The notes beneath the pieces were generated by a model, which worked only from the letters and a program-made list of their open reading frames with translations, did no database searches and had not been told where the DNA came from. Positions 21,544-31,223 of a stretch of DNA of 64,000 bases are shown in pieces; the first letter of the stretch is position 1, and the number at the start of each line of letters is the position of its first letter. The stretch lies in contig NZ_LXUF01000011.1 in assembly GCF_001648895.1 (NCBI RefSeq), positions 310,001 through 374,000 of the forward strand. The letters run 5' to 3'. The position numbers were made by a program, and so were the translations under genes. The stretch is from Methylovorus sp. MM2 (GTDB lineage: Bacteria > Pseudomonadota > Gammaproteobacteria > Burkholderiales > Methylophilaceae).

Positions 21544-22278
21544 CTATAGATAAAACTGTATCTGCTTCTCTGCTGGAGAAGGTTCAAATCCACGTGATTC
21601 ATAGTGCTTAAAGATAGCTTCGACGATCTGTTTCGGGTCATCAATCACCTGGACTAGGTTGATATCATCTGGTGAGGCCATGCCTTCAGCAATGATGGCG
21701 TTACGAAACCAATCCAGCATGCCACGCCAATAAGGCTCATGCACAAGGATGATCGGTATTCTACGGGTCTTGTTTGTCTGTACCAAGGTCAAGGCTTCCA
21801 TCAGTTCATCCAGCGTACCAAAACCGCCCGGCATCACCACATACGCCGAGGCATATTTAACGAACATGACTTTACGCATGAAGAAGTGCTGGAAATTAAT
21901 GCTGATATCCTGATAGGCATTGCCTTTTTGCTCGAAAGGCAACTCGATATTCAAGCCGATACTGGGCGATTTACCTGCAAAAGCACCTTTATTCGCCGCC
22001 TCCATAATGCCGGGCCCACCGCCAGAAATCACGCTGAATCCGGCATCGGATAACTGTCTAGCAATTTCTTCCGTCAGCTTATAGTAAGGATGGTCAGGCT
22101 TAGTGCGCGCACTCCCGAAAATACTCACGGCTGGCGTGATCTGCTTAAGCCTCTCGGTGGCATCCACGAATTCTGCCATAATCTCGAAAGCATGCCAGGA
22201 TTCATTCCCTGACTGACTGGCTCCCTTAAAATCGAGATCAGTCACCTTGGGGAGTTTCTTTGTAGTGAAAATAGACAT
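21544..22278 (-). CDS. LOG family / TIGR00730 Rossmann-fold protein
   Basis: 244 residues of the lysine-decarboxylase-like LOG family, which hydrolyses cytokinin riboside 5'-monophosphates or related nucleotides. Diagnostic motifs: SGGGPGIMEAANKGA near residue 83 and MPGGFGTLDELMEAL near 147. FGSARTKPDHPYY lies before the Rossmann loop. The start is supported by similarity of ESWHAFEIMAEFVDATERL to relatives. Start codons of this gene and polA are only 18 bases apart in divergent orientation. Confidence 0.92.
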   Translation of the reverse strand: MSIFTTKKLPKVTDLDFKGASQSGNESWHAFEIMAEFVDATERLKQITPAVSIFGSARTKPDHPYYKLTEEIARQLSDAGFSVISGGGPGIMEAANKGAFAGKSPSIGLNIELPFEQKGNAYQDISINFQHFFMRKVMFVKYASAYVVMPGGFGTLDELMEALTLVQTNKTRRIPIILVHEPYWRGMLDWFRNAIIAEGMASPDDINLVQVIDDPKQIVEAIFKHYESRGFEPSPAEKQIQFYL

Positions 22279-22296
22279 AGCGGATACCCAGATCAG

Positions 22297-25062
22297 ATGA
22301 AAACGTTGTTATTAGTGGATGGCTCGTCTTACCTTTATCGTGCCTTCCATGCCATGCCAGACTTACGCAACCGCCAGAACGAGCCCACCGGGGCTATTCA
22401 AGGTGTACTCAACATGTTGCGCCGTCTGCACAAGGACTATCCAGCTGATTATAGCGCGTGCGTGTTTGATGCTAAAGGCAAAACCTTTCGCGATGACATC
22501 TACCCTGAATATAAAGCGAATCGTGCTGCCATGCCGGATGATCTTCGCCCGCAAATAGAACCGCTGCACGAAGCGATTAAAGCCATGGGCTGGCCATTGA
22601 TTGTAGAGAGTGGCGTTGAGGCAGACGATGTGATCGGTGCGCTTGCAAAACAGGCTGAGCGTGAAGGCATCAAGGTCATCATCTCCACTGGCGACAAAGA
22701 TATCTCTCAACTGGTGAACGAGCACATCACGGTCGTGAATACCATGCGCGATGCTTTCCGGAGAACAGATGAAGTACTCGACGTTGCAGGCGTTGAGAAT
22801 AAATTCGGTATCCCACCTAGCCTGATGGTCGATTATCTCGTGTTAATCGGTGACACCTCGGATAACGTTCCCGGTGTTGAAAAAGTGGGGCCAAAGACGG
22901 CAGTAAAATGGCTCAAACAATATGGTTCTTTGGATAACATCGTCGCACATGCGGATGAGATCACAGGTGTTGTCGGTGAGAATTTACGCAAAGCGCTACC
23001 TTGGTTACCCACTGCACGTGAGCTGATCACGATTCGCTGTGATGTCGGCATACAGGAGAACTTGGCCGATCTTGCTCCCCAGCCTCAGGATAAAGCCAAG
23101 TTGGCAGAGCTGTTCGACCGCTTCGATTTCAAGACATGGCGACGCGAGCTGGATGCGCAATCCACATCGGGCGCCCCGATAACTAGCCCTCAAGCCCCAG
23201 CATCGACAGCTTCAGCACATATCGCCACTGATCTTTTTTCGGCAGCCGCTGTTACCACGCGCAAATTCGATACAATTCTCACCGAAACGGCACTGCAAAG
23301 CTGGCTGGACAAAATAGCGGCAGCCCCACTGGTTTGCTTCGATACTGAGACCACGTCATTAAACCCGTTAACAGCAAAGTTGGTGGGAATGTCTTTTTCA
23401 GTGATAGCTGGCGAAGCAGCTTACCTGCCGCTAATGCACGATTATGCAGGCGCACCGGATCAATTACCTTTTGAAGCCACATTGGCACGTATCAAGCCCC
23501 TGCTGGAAAACCCTGCCATTAAAAAAGTGGGGCAGAACCTAAAATACGATAAGCATGTACTTGCCAATCACGGCATCCAGCTCAATGGCATCGAGCACGA
23601 TACCTTGCTGCAATCCTACGTGCTGGAAAGCCACCGTACCCACGGCATGGATGATCTGGCGATGCGGCATCTGGGCGTGCAGACGATCACTTATGAAGAA
23701 GTTGCTGGCAAAGGTGCAAAAGCGGTTGGTTTCAGTCAAGTCGCGCTAGAGCAGGCCAGTGACTATGCTGCGGAAGATGCGGACATCACGTTGCAACTGC
23801 ACGAGAACCTCTACCCGCAGGTTGCTGCGGATGACAAACTGGATTTCATCTACAAACAGATCGAAATGCCCGTCTCGGATATTCTGTTCACGATAGAGCG
23901 TAATGGCGTATTGATTGATAACGCCATGCTCAACAAGCAAAGCAACGAAATCGGCCTCAAGCTGATGGAGCTTGAGAAACAAGCGTTTGAACTCGCTGGC
24001 CAGCCATTCAACCTCGGCTCCCCCAAACAATTACAAGAGATTCTGTTTGGCAAACTGGGTATTAAACCTACCAAGAAAACGCCAAGTGGTGCGCCTTCTA
24101 CTGACGAAGACGTGTTGCAGGAACTGGCACTGGATCACCCACTACCAAAAGTGTTGCTGGAATATCGCGGGCTCGCGAAATTGAAATCCACCTATACCGA
24201 CAAACTTCCCAAGATGATTAATCCAGCAACTGGACGCGTGCATACTAGCTATAACCAAGCGGTCGCCATCACCGGTAGGCTGGCCAGCTCCGATCCTAAT
24301 CTGCAAAACATTCCCGTACGCACCGCCGAAGGTCGCCGCATCCGTGAAGCTTTTATCGCACCGACTGGTAACGTGATTGTCTCTGCCGACTATTCACAGA
24401 TCGAGCTACGCATTATGGCGCATCTATCGCAAGATGACGGCCTGCTCAAAGCCTTTGCCGCCGGGGAAGATATCCACCGTGCGACCGCTGCCGAGATATT
24501 CGGTGTAGAGCGAGAAGCTGTCAGTAGTGAACAACGTCGATATGCCAAAGTCATCAACTTCGGTCTGATCTACGGCATGAGTGCCTTTGGCCTCGCCCAG
24601 AACCTTAATATCGAGCGACAAGCCGCGCAAAACTATATCGACCGTTACTTTGCCCGCTACCCCGGCGTACGTGAGTACATGCAGGTCACCCGCGAGAGTG
24701 CCAAAGAGAAAGGTTATGTAGAGACATTCTTTGGTCGCCGCTTATGGGTACCTGAGATCAACAGCCCCAACGGTATGCGCCGCCAAGGCGCAGAACGCGC
24801 AGCGATCAATGCCCCTATGCAAGGCACTGCCGCTGATCTCATCAAGCTCGCCATGATCGCCGTACACAACTGGCTGACACATGAAAAACTTGCCAGCAAG
24901 ATCATCATGCAGGTACACGATGAATTGGTACTAGAAGTGCCAGAAACTGAGTTGGCGCTGATAAAAGAAAAACTACCACTGCTGATGCAGAATGTAGCTA
25001 AGTTGGATGTTCCGTTGTTAGCAGAAGTTGGTATTGGGAATAATTGGGAAGCGGCGCATTAA
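22297..25062 (+). CDS. polA: DNA polymerase I
   Basis: Repair and Okazaki-fragment polymerase, 921 residues. 5'-3' exonuclease domain at residues 1-290 (MKTLLLVDGSSYLYRAFHAM; VESGVEADDVIG; GDTSDNVPGVEKVGPKTA). Active 3'-5' exonuclease at ~320-500 with the DxE in VCFDTETTSLNPL and the YAAEDADIT Exo III motif, so proofreading is retained. Polymerase domain from ~540: motif A SADYSQIELRIMAHLSQD, O-helix RRYAKVINFGLIYGMSAFG, motif C IMQVHDELVLEVPE. Full-length. Confidence 0.98.
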   Translation: MKTLLLVDGSSYLYRAFHAMPDLRNRQNEPTGAIQGVLNMLRRLHKDYPADYSACVFDAKGKTFRDDIYPEYKANRAAMPDDLRPQIEPLHEAIKAMGWPLIVESGVEADDVIGALAKQAEREGIKVIISTGDKDISQLVNEHITVVNTMRDAFRRTDEVLDVAGVENKFGIPPSLMVDYLVLIGDTSDNVPGVEKVGPKTAVKWLKQYGSLDNIVAHADEITGVVGENLRKALPWLPTARELITIRCDVGIQENLADLAPQPQDKAKLAELFDRFDFKTWRRELDAQSTSGAPITSPQAPASTASAHIATDLFSAAAVTTRKFDTILTETALQSWLDKIAAAPLVCFDTETTSLNPLTAKLVGMSFSVIAGEAAYLPLMHDYAGAPDQLPFEATLARIKPLLENPAIKKVGQNLKYDKHVLANHGIQLNGIEHDTLLQSYVLESHRTHGMDDLAMRHLGVQTITYEEVAGKGAKAVGFSQVALEQASDYAAEDADITLQLHENLYPQVAADDKLDFIYKQIEMPVSDILFTIERNGVLIDNAMLNKQSNEIGLKLMELEKQAFELAGQPFNLGSPKQLQEILFGKLGIKPTKKTPSGAPSTDEDVLQELALDHPLPKVLLEYRGLAKLKSTYTDKLPKMINPATGRVHTSYNQAVAITGRLASSDPNLQNIPVRTAEGRRIREAFIAPTGNVIVSADYSQIELRIMAHLSQDDGLLKAFAAGEDIHRATAAEIFGVEREAVSSEQRRYAKVINFGLIYGMSAFGLAQNLNIERQAAQNYIDRYFARYPGVREYMQVTRESAKEKGYVETFFGRRLWVPEINSPNGMRRQGAERAAINAPMQGTAADLIKLAMIAVHNWLTHEKLASKIIMQVHDELVLEVPETELALIKEKLPLLMQNVAKLDVPLLAEVGIGNNWEAAH

Positions 25063-25112
25063 CACCCAACATCCGAAACGATGGGGAAGATCACCTATTT
25101 TTTGGGCTGAAA

Positions 25113-25325
25113 TCACGTTGACTGCTTGCTTTGCTCTATAGCAAGCTCTTCCAAAAATTCCTGAATATCCCATTCGCAGCCGCCACAACCTGTGAGTGCC
25201 CCAGTCCAGCGGGAGATTGCCTCAACATCCTTACCTTGCAAGAACAGTTCGCGAATTTGACCACGTTTGGTGCCGCTACAATAGCAAATCACTTCATTGT
25301 CTGGATTATCTTGCTGAGTGGTCAT
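25113..25325 (-). CDS. BFD-like [2Fe-2S] ferredoxin
   Basis: 70-residue bacterioferritin-associated-ferredoxin-type protein. The four cluster cysteines are in ICYCSGT and LTGCGGCEWDIQ (C-x-C ... C-x2-C). The free BFD domain delivers electrons to bacterioferritin for iron release in known cases, but no bacterioferritin gene is nearby, so the partner is open. Converges on polA with 50 bases between. Confidence 0.85.
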   Translation of the reverse strand: MTTQQDNPDNEVICYCSGTKRGQIRELFLQGKDVEAISRWTGALTGCGGCEWDIQEFLEELAIEQSKQST

Positions 25326-25456
25326 GTGGTCGAATTCATGAAGATTACTTTTACAGCTATTTTAACGCCAGAAACCTGCGTGGAGTAAACAAGCGCATAT
25401 ACTTTGCACAAGACTCAGCTATAGTTGAATATCAATTACAAAGTCTAATTTAAAGC

Positions 25457-26215
25457 ATGACAGATTCTATACCATCACGTTTTGGCGCCATCATCATCGG
25501 CGATGAAATCCTTTCTGGCAAACGCCAAGATGGGCATCTCGCCAAAGTGATTTCCCTGCTTTCTGCAAGAGGTCTCAGCCTATCTTGGGCAGAATACTTG
25601 GGAGATGAGCCAGCACACATTTCGACCACATTGCGCCGCACTATGCAAAGCAGTGACATCGTGTTTTGCTTTGGCGGCATCGGCGCCACGCCAGATGACT
25701 ACACGCGTCAGGCAGCGGCCGATGCAGCAGAATTAGTGATTGAGCGCCACCCGGGTGCAGTTGCAGAGATTGAAGCACGATTTGGTGAAGGTGCATACCC
25801 CAAACGGGTGCTCATGGCAGACTTCCCACAAGGTGCTGAACTCATTCCTAATCCGGTCAATCGGGTACCCGGCTTTTCACTCGGGCGCCATTATTTTATG
25901 CCAGGCTTTCCCGAGATGGCATGGCCGATGACCGAATGGATATTGGATACCCATTACGCACACTTATTCCACCAGCAAGATTTCAGCGAAGCATCTATCC
26001 TAGTGTTCGATGCGGGAGAGAGCCAGTTAATCGACCTGATGAATAGCATCGTCGCAAACTATCCTGACCTCAAATTATTTAGCCTACCTAAACTCGACCA
26101 ACGCAGAACGATAGAGCTTGGCGTCAAAGGGCCTGTAAAAACCGTTGAAGCGGGAATTGCCGAAATACGTACAGGCGTCACTCATGCCGGTTTTAGCTGG
26201 TCGCCAATACTTTGA
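25457..26215 (+). CDS. CinA N-terminal (molybdopterin-binding-like) domain protein
   Basis: 252 residues, only the MoCF-fold domain of CinA: FGAIIIGDEILSGKRQDGHL at the start and VFCFGGIGATPDDYTRQAAA. The nicotinamide-nucleotide amidase domain of full CinA is absent, as is common in proteobacteria. Ends with LGVKGPVKTVEAGIAEI. This fold in CinA is associated with ADP-ribose pyrophosphatase activity; for the stand-alone form the role is not settled. Ribosome site is weak (TAAAG). Confidence 0.85.
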   Translation: MTDSIPSRFGAIIIGDEILSGKRQDGHLAKVISLLSARGLSLSWAEYLGDEPAHISTTLRRTMQSSDIVFCFGGIGATPDDYTRQAAADAAELVIERHPGAVAEIEARFGEGAYPKRVLMADFPQGAELIPNPVNRVPGFSLGRHYFMPGFPEMAWPMTEWILDTHYAHLFHQQDFSEASILVFDAGESQLIDLMNSIVANYPDLKLFSLPKLDQRRTIELGVKGPVKTVEAGIAEIRTGVTHAGFSWSPIL

Positions 26216-26415
26216 TGAAATCAATCAATCTAATCACAACCCATCTACCTGCACGGCATATTTAGAATGTTACACTGCGACAAAAACATATCCATCCACC
26301 ATAAATCCATCAAATAGTTGTGAAACCCTGATTAATTTACAAATTTGCGTTTTGCTCACACGCTATTTGCATATAAAATGAGCAGTTCCGCTGAATTTTA
26401 AAAAAACGGTCATTC

Positions 26416-27447
26416 GTGCAAATCGGTCCCTACATACTTAAGAACAATCTGGTAGTCGCGCCCATGGCTGGCGTGACAGACCGCCCTTTCCGCATCTTAT
26501 GCAAAAAGATGGGCGCGGGCTTGGCTGTTTCTGAGATGGTGACATCGAATTCGCTGCTCTACGGCAGTGCAAAAACCTTGCGCCGCGCTAATCATGAGGG
26601 CGAAGTAGACCCGATCTCGGTGCAGATCGCCGGTGCTGACCCGAAAATGATGGCTGAAGCGGCTAAATACAATGTTGATAACGGTGCACAGATCATCGAT
26701 ATCAATATGGGCTGCCCGGCCAAGAAGATATGTAATGTCATGGCGGGCTCGGCATTATTGAAAGACGAACCACTGGTTTCACAGATATTAAAAGCCGTTG
26801 TCGCTGCTGTGGATGTGCCCGTAACATTAAAGATACGTACAGGCTGGGATAAGCAGAATCGCAATGCGATTGCCGTTGCCAAAATGGCTGAAGATATCGG
26901 CGTACAAGCCCTTGCCATGCATGGCCGTACCCGCGCATGTGCGTACACCGGCGATGCAGAATACGACACCATCGCAGCGGTAAAACAGGCTATCAATATT
27001 CCTTTAATCGCGAATGGCGATATCACCACACCGGAAAAAGCCAAATATGTGCTGGATTACACGGGCGCTGATGCCGTGATGATTGGCCGTGCAGCACAGG
27101 GGCGCCCTTGGATTTTTCGTGAGATCGAACATTATTTAAAAACCGGCGAGCATTTAGCCTTACCCGAAGTCAGTGAGATACATAGGGTGATGCAAGAGCA
27201 TGTCGCTGATTTATACGATTTCTACGGTGATTTATCTGGCATGCGCATAGCGCGCAAACACATCTCTTGGTACACCAAAGGTTTGAAAGATTCTGCGAAC
27301 TTTCGCCATGCCATGAACCAACTGCAAACGATAGAAGAGCAGCAAGCTGCGATCAATGAATTCTTTGAGCGTTTGCAAACACAAAGTACACACCTGCAAT
27401 ACGCTGAAGACGATGCGGCAACTACTGATGAAGCGATGGCAGCCTGA
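26416..27447 (+). CDS. dusB: tRNA-dihydrouridine synthase B
   Basis: FMN enzyme reducing uridine to dihydrouridine in tRNA. 343 residues from a GTG start (26416); no ATG in a suitable position. MQIGPYILKNNLVVAPMAGV and TDRPFR at the start, INMGCPAKKICNVMAGSALL with the catalytic cysteine, LAMHGRTRACAYTG and NGDITTPEKA. The stop overlaps the fis start by one base (TGATG), the same dusB-fis arrangement as in enterobacteria. Confidence 0.95.
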   Translation: MQIGPYILKNNLVVAPMAGVTDRPFRILCKKMGAGLAVSEMVTSNSLLYGSAKTLRRANHEGEVDPISVQIAGADPKMMAEAAKYNVDNGAQIIDINMGCPAKKICNVMAGSALLKDEPLVSQILKAVVAAVDVPVTLKIRTGWDKQNRNAIAVAKMAEDIGVQALAMHGRTRACAYTGDAEYDTIAAVKQAINIPLIANGDITTPEKAKYVLDYTGADAVMIGRAAQGRPWIFREIEHYLKTGEHLALPEVSEIHRVMQEHVADLYDFYGDLSGMRIARKHISWYTKGLKDSANFRHAMNQLQTIEEQQAAINEFFERLQTQSTHLQYAEDDAATTDEAMAA

Positions 27448-27680
27448 TGAGCAATAGAGATATCTCAGAATGCGTACGCGCCTCACTTGAAGAGTACTTC
27501 AAAGATCTAGACGGCGAGCCGCCACATGCGGTCTATGACATGGTGCTGCAATGCGTTGAAAAACCGATGTTGCAATATGTGCTCAACCGTGCCGGTGGAA
27601 ACCAAAGCAAAGCAGCCGAGATACTCGGATTAAACCGCAACACGCTGCGCAAAAAACTTCAGCAATACAAGATTCAATAA
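27447..27680 (+). CDS. fis: DNA-binding protein Fis
   Basis: 77-residue nucleoid protein and transcription regulator. C-terminal helix-turn-helix GNQSKAAEILGLNRNTLRKK and the preceding VYDMVLQCVEKPMLQYVLNR are nearly the textbook Fis sequence. Shorter than E. coli Fis (98) by loss of part of the N-terminal beta-hairpin, as is usual in betaproteobacteria. Overlaps dusB by one base. Confidence 0.96.
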   Translation: MSNRDISECVRASLEEYFKDLDGEPPHAVYDMVLQCVEKPMLQYVLNRAGGNQSKAAEILGLNRNTLRKKLQQYKIQ

Positions 27681-27704
27681 CCTCTTTTTCAGAAGTATTC
27701 CCTC

Positions 27705-29288
27705 ATGGCGACAATTAAACGTGCACTGATCAGTGTTTCCGACAAGCAAGGCATTCTTGAGCTTGCAAAAGACCTAAATAAACTGGGCATAGAGATTCTT
27801 TCAACTGGTGGTACAGCTAAGCTCTTTCGCGATCATAATATCGCTGTCATCGAAGTGAGTGATTACACCGGTTTTCCGGAAATGCTGGATGGCCGCGTGA
27901 AGACACTGCACCCTAAAGTACATGGTGGCATTCTCGGTCGCCGAGATTTACCAGAACATGTCGCAGCGATGGATAACGCTGCGATCCCGCCTATCGATAT
28001 GGTGGTGGTAAACCTCTATCCATTCGAGGCCACTGTCGCTAAAGCCGACTGTACGCTTGAAGATGCGATTGAGAATATCGATATCGGCGGCCCCGCCATG
28101 GTGCGCTCTGCTGCAAAGAACTGGAAAGACGTGGCGGTGCTAACGGATGCGTCACAATATGCTGATGTGATCGCGGAATTAAAAAGCACAGGCACGTTGG
28201 CAGACAAAACAAAGTTTGCTTTATCCGTTGCTGCCTTTAATCGTATCAGCAACTATGATGGTGCGATCAGTGATTATTTGTCTTCTTTTGATGCCGATGG
28301 CAAACGCGGTGAATTCCCAGGGCAAATCAACGGCCGATTCATCAAGTTGCAAGACCTACGTTATGGTGAAAACCCGCACCAGAATGCTGCATTCTATCGC
28401 GACCTCTACCCTGCACCTGGCTCATTAGTCACAGCAGAGCAGCTACAAGGCAAAGAACTTTCTTATAACAACATAGCTGATGCTGATGCTGCTTGGGAGT
28501 GTGTAAAGAGCTTTGATAATGCCGCTTGCGTCATCGTCAAGCACGCGAACCCATGCGGGGTCGCTATCGGCGCAGATACTGCCGAAGCTTATGCAAAAGC
28601 ATTCAAGACTGATACTACCTCGGCATTTGGTGGCATCATCGCGTTTAATCGTCTTGTAGACAAGACAACTGCTGAAGCTGTCTCTAAACAATTCGTTGAA
28701 GTATTGATTGCGCCTGACTTTACCGCAGATGCGCTTGCCATCTTGCAAGCCAAAGCGAATGTGCGCGTACTCAAGATTGCACTGCCATCAGGCGGCAATA
28801 CGGCTTGGGCACAAGGCCGTAATATGCATGATACAAAACGTATCGGCTCTGGCTTGTTAATACAGAGTGCGGACAATCATGAGATCAGCCCAAGCGACCT
28901 TAAAGTGGTCACTAAAAAACAACCTACCCCTGAACAACTTGAAGACCTGCTGTTTGCATGGCGTGTAGCGAAGTACGTTAAGTCGAATGCCATCGTATTC
29001 TGTGGGGATGGTATGACGTTAGGCGTAGGTGCAGGCCAGATGAGCCGCGTTGATAGTACCAAAATTGCAGCGATCAAGGCGCAGCATGCAGGGCTTTCAT
29101 TACAAGGTTCAGTCGTAGCCTCTGATGCGTTCTTCCCTTTCCGTGACGGCGTCGATGTTTTAGCCGAAGCAGGTGCTACTTGCGTCATCCAACCTGGTGG
29201 TAGCATCCGGGATGATGAAGTGATCGCAGCGGCCGATGCACATGGCCTTGTCATGATTCTGACTGGCGTAAGGCATTTCCGTCATTAA
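27705..29288 (+). CDS. purH: Bifunctional AICAR formyltransferase/IMP cyclohydrolase
   Basis: Catalyses the last two steps of IMP synthesis. 527 residues. N-terminal IMP cyclohydrolase (MGS-like) domain: [51 protein letters not shown]-terminal transformylase: [27 protein letters not shown] and YVKSNAIVF. Twenty-four bases after fis; followed 64 bases later by purD. Confidence 0.97.
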   Translation: MATIKRALISVSDKQGILELAKDLNKLGIEILSTGGTAKLFRDHNIAVIEVSDYTGFPEMLDGRVKTLHPKVHGGILGRRDLPEHVAAMDNAAIPPIDMVVVNLYPFEATVAKADCTLEDAIENIDIGGPAMVRSAAKNWKDVAVLTDASQYADVIAELKSTGTLADKTKFALSVAAFNRISNYDGAISDYLSSFDADGKRGEFPGQINGRFIKLQDLRYGENPHQNAAFYRDLYPAPGSLVTAEQLQGKELSYNNIADADAAWECVKSFDNAACVIVKHANPCGVAIGADTAEAYAKAFKTDTTSAFGGIIAFNRLVDKTTAEAVSKQFVEVLIAPDFTADALAILQAKANVRVLKIALPSGGNTAWAQGRNMHDTKRIGSGLLIQSADNHEISPSDLKVVTKKQPTPEQLEDLLFAWRVAKYVKSNAIVFCGDGMTLGVGAGQMSRVDSTKIAAIKAQHAGLSLQGSVVASDAFFPFRDGVDVLAEAGATCVIQPGGSIRDDEVIAAADAHGLVMILTGVRHFRH

Positions 29289-29304
29289 CCGAATGATTAA
29301 TCTG

Positions 29305-29328
29305 GTGTGATCTTATGGTCGCACTTTT
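29305..29328 (+). terminator. Weak terminator-like hairpin after purH
   Basis: Six-bp stem 29305-29310/29319-29324 (GTGTGA/TCGCAC, one G-T pair), 8-base loop, followed by TTTT. May attenuate between purH and purD. Confidence 0.3.
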
Positions 29329-29352
29329 AAAAAATACTCAGGGTTCTTAGCT

Positions 29353-30621
29353 ATGAAAGTACTTGTGATTGGTGGCGGTGGTCGCGAACACGCCTTGGCA
29401 TGGAAGATAACGCACAGCCCAAAGATCAGCCGCGTCTATGTGGCGCCTGGTAATGCGGGTACTGCGTTGAACCCTGATATGGTGAATGTACCAATCACCG
29501 ATGTGAAAGAACTCGTCGAATTTGCTGAAAAAGAACAGATCGCATTGACTATCGTTGGCCCAGAAGCGCCTTTGTCGCAAGGCGTGGTAGACGCTTTCCG
29601 CATTGCCGGGTTAAAAATATTCGGACCGACCAAAGCGGCAGCGCAATTGGAAAGCTCCAAAGATTTTGCCAAAGCGTTCATGATTCGCCACAACATCCCC
29701 ACCGCAGCTTATGCCACATTCACAGACGCCAATGCAGCACATGAGTATGTGCGTAAGCAAGGTGCGCCTATCGTCATCAAGGCAGATGGATTAGCGGCTG
29801 GCAAAGGGGTTGTTGTTGCCATGGATGAAGATGAAGCCCATGCGGCTATCGACTCCATGTTGGCAGATAACAAACTTGGGGCCGCAGGTGCGCGCGTCGT
29901 GATTGAAGAATTTCTGACTGGCGAAGAAGCCAGCTTTATCGTGATGGTAGACGGTAAGAATATACTCCCACTGGCAACCAGCCAAGACCATAAACGGTTG
30001 TTGGATGGTGACGAAGGCCCCAATACCGGCGGCATGGGCGCGTATTCCCCTGCCCCTGTCGTTACCCCAGAAATACATGCAAAAGCCATGCGTGAGATTA
30101 TTAAACCGACTGTTGCAGGCATGGCGCAAGATGGTATTCCTTACACTGGTTTCCTTTATGCTGGCCTGATGATTTCGCCAAATGGCGATGTCAAAACGCT
30201 TGAATTCAATTGCCGCATGGGCGATCCAGAAACTCAACCTATCATGCTGAGACTCAAGAGCGATTTAGTCACACTGGCTGAACATGCTGTCGATGGGGCA
30301 CTGGATAAAGTCGAGGTGGATTGGGATAGACGTACAGCACTTGGTATCGTCATGGCATCAGCAAACTACCCTGAAACACCCCGTACTGGTGATGTCATCA
30401 CAGGGCTGCCAAAAGACCTGCAAGATGCGCATGTATTCCATGCTGGCACTATGCTTAAAGACGAGCAAGTACTCACTAGCGGTGGGCGTGTACTTTGCGT
30501 AACTGCACTTGGTGAAACCGTAAAATATGCACAATCCCGCGCCTACCAGATTGCTGAAGAGATCAAGTTCGATGGTAGCCAGATGCGTAGTGATATCGGC
30601 TACAGGGCAATCAAAGCCTAA
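29353..30621 (+). CDS. purD: Phosphoribosylamine-glycine ligase
   Basis: ATP-grasp enzyme forming glycinamide ribonucleotide in purine synthesis. 422 residues: MKVLVIGGGGREHALAWKI, TIVGPEAPLSQGVVDAF, KADGLAAGKGVVVAM, QDHKRLLDGDEGPNTGGMGA and FNCRMGDPETQPIM. Complete. Confidence 0.97.
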   Translation: MKVLVIGGGGREHALAWKITHSPKISRVYVAPGNAGTALNPDMVNVPITDVKELVEFAEKEQIALTIVGPEAPLSQGVVDAFRIAGLKIFGPTKAAAQLESSKDFAKAFMIRHNIPTAAYATFTDANAAHEYVRKQGAPIVIKADGLAAGKGVVVAMDEDEAHAAIDSMLADNKLGAAGARVVIEEFLTGEEASFIVMVDGKNILPLATSQDHKRLLDGDEGPNTGGMGAYSPAPVVTPEIHAKAMREIIKPTVAGMAQDGIPYTGFLYAGLMISPNGDVKTLEFNCRMGDPETQPIMLRLKSDLVTLAEHAVDGALDKVEVDWDRRTALGIVMASANYPETPRTGDVITGLPKDLQDAHVFHAGTMLKDEQVLTSGGRVLCVTALGETVKYAQSRAYQIAEEIKFDGSQMRSDIGYRAIKA

Positions 30622-30632
30622 GGCTTACGGAT

Positions 30633-31178
30633 GTGATCCAAAATCGAGGCTTACGTCACTATCTACGTCAAGGTGGTGTTATTGCCTACCCTACCGAATC
30701 TTGCTTCGGGCTTGGCTGTGACCCAAAAAGCCGCTTAGGTGTGCAGCGCATTCTCAGGTTAAAAGGTAGGCCTCAGCATAAAGGCCTCATTTTAATTGCA
30801 CACGAATTAAGACAGTTCTCCCCATTCATCAGCCAACTATCTGCTAGCCAAAAGACGAAGTTATTAGAAACTTGGCCAGGCCCATTCACGTGGCTCATAC
30901 CTGCCAGCAAACGTTGTCCATTTTGGCTGAGAGGGAAACATAGCAGCATCGCTGTGCGCGTTACAGCGCATACTGGCAGCGCCAAATTAGCCCATAGCAT
31001 CAATAACGCCATCGTCTCCACCAGTGCGAATCGTAGTGGCCATCAATCAGCAAAATCTGCCCGTGAATGCAGTAGATTATTTGGAAAGTCAGTGCGCGTG
31101 ATTTCAGGGCGAATCGGCAAGGCCAAAAAACCTTCGACGATTAAAGACCTTGTAACAAATAAGGTTATTCGTCCATAA
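30633..31178 (+). CDS. tsaC: Threonylcarbamoyl-AMP synthase, Sua5/YciO/YrdC (TsaC) family
   Basis: Makes threonylcarbamoyl-AMP for the t6A modification of ANN-decoding tRNAs. 181 residues from a GTG start: LRQGGVIAYPTESCFGLGCD, RILRLKGRPQHKGLILI, TWPGPFTWLIPA, SIAVRVTAHT and IVSTSANRSGHQSA (the KxR...SxN site). The short length without a Sua5 domain indicates TsaC. An ATG two bases upstream opens a start-stop element (ATGTGA) overlapping the GTG. Eleven bases after purD. Confidence 0.9.
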   Translation: MIQNRGLRHYLRQGGVIAYPTESCFGLGCDPKSRLGVQRILRLKGRPQHKGLILIAHELRQFSPFISQLSASQKTKLLETWPGPFTWLIPASKRCPFWLRGKHSSIAVRVTAHTGSAKLAHSINNAIVSTSANRSGHQSAKSARECSRLFGKSVRVISGRIGKAKKPSTIKDLVTNKVIRP

Positions 31179-31223
31179 TGCCACCCTTAACCAGTTTACC
31201 AACGAATCTTCAGAAAATCAGCC

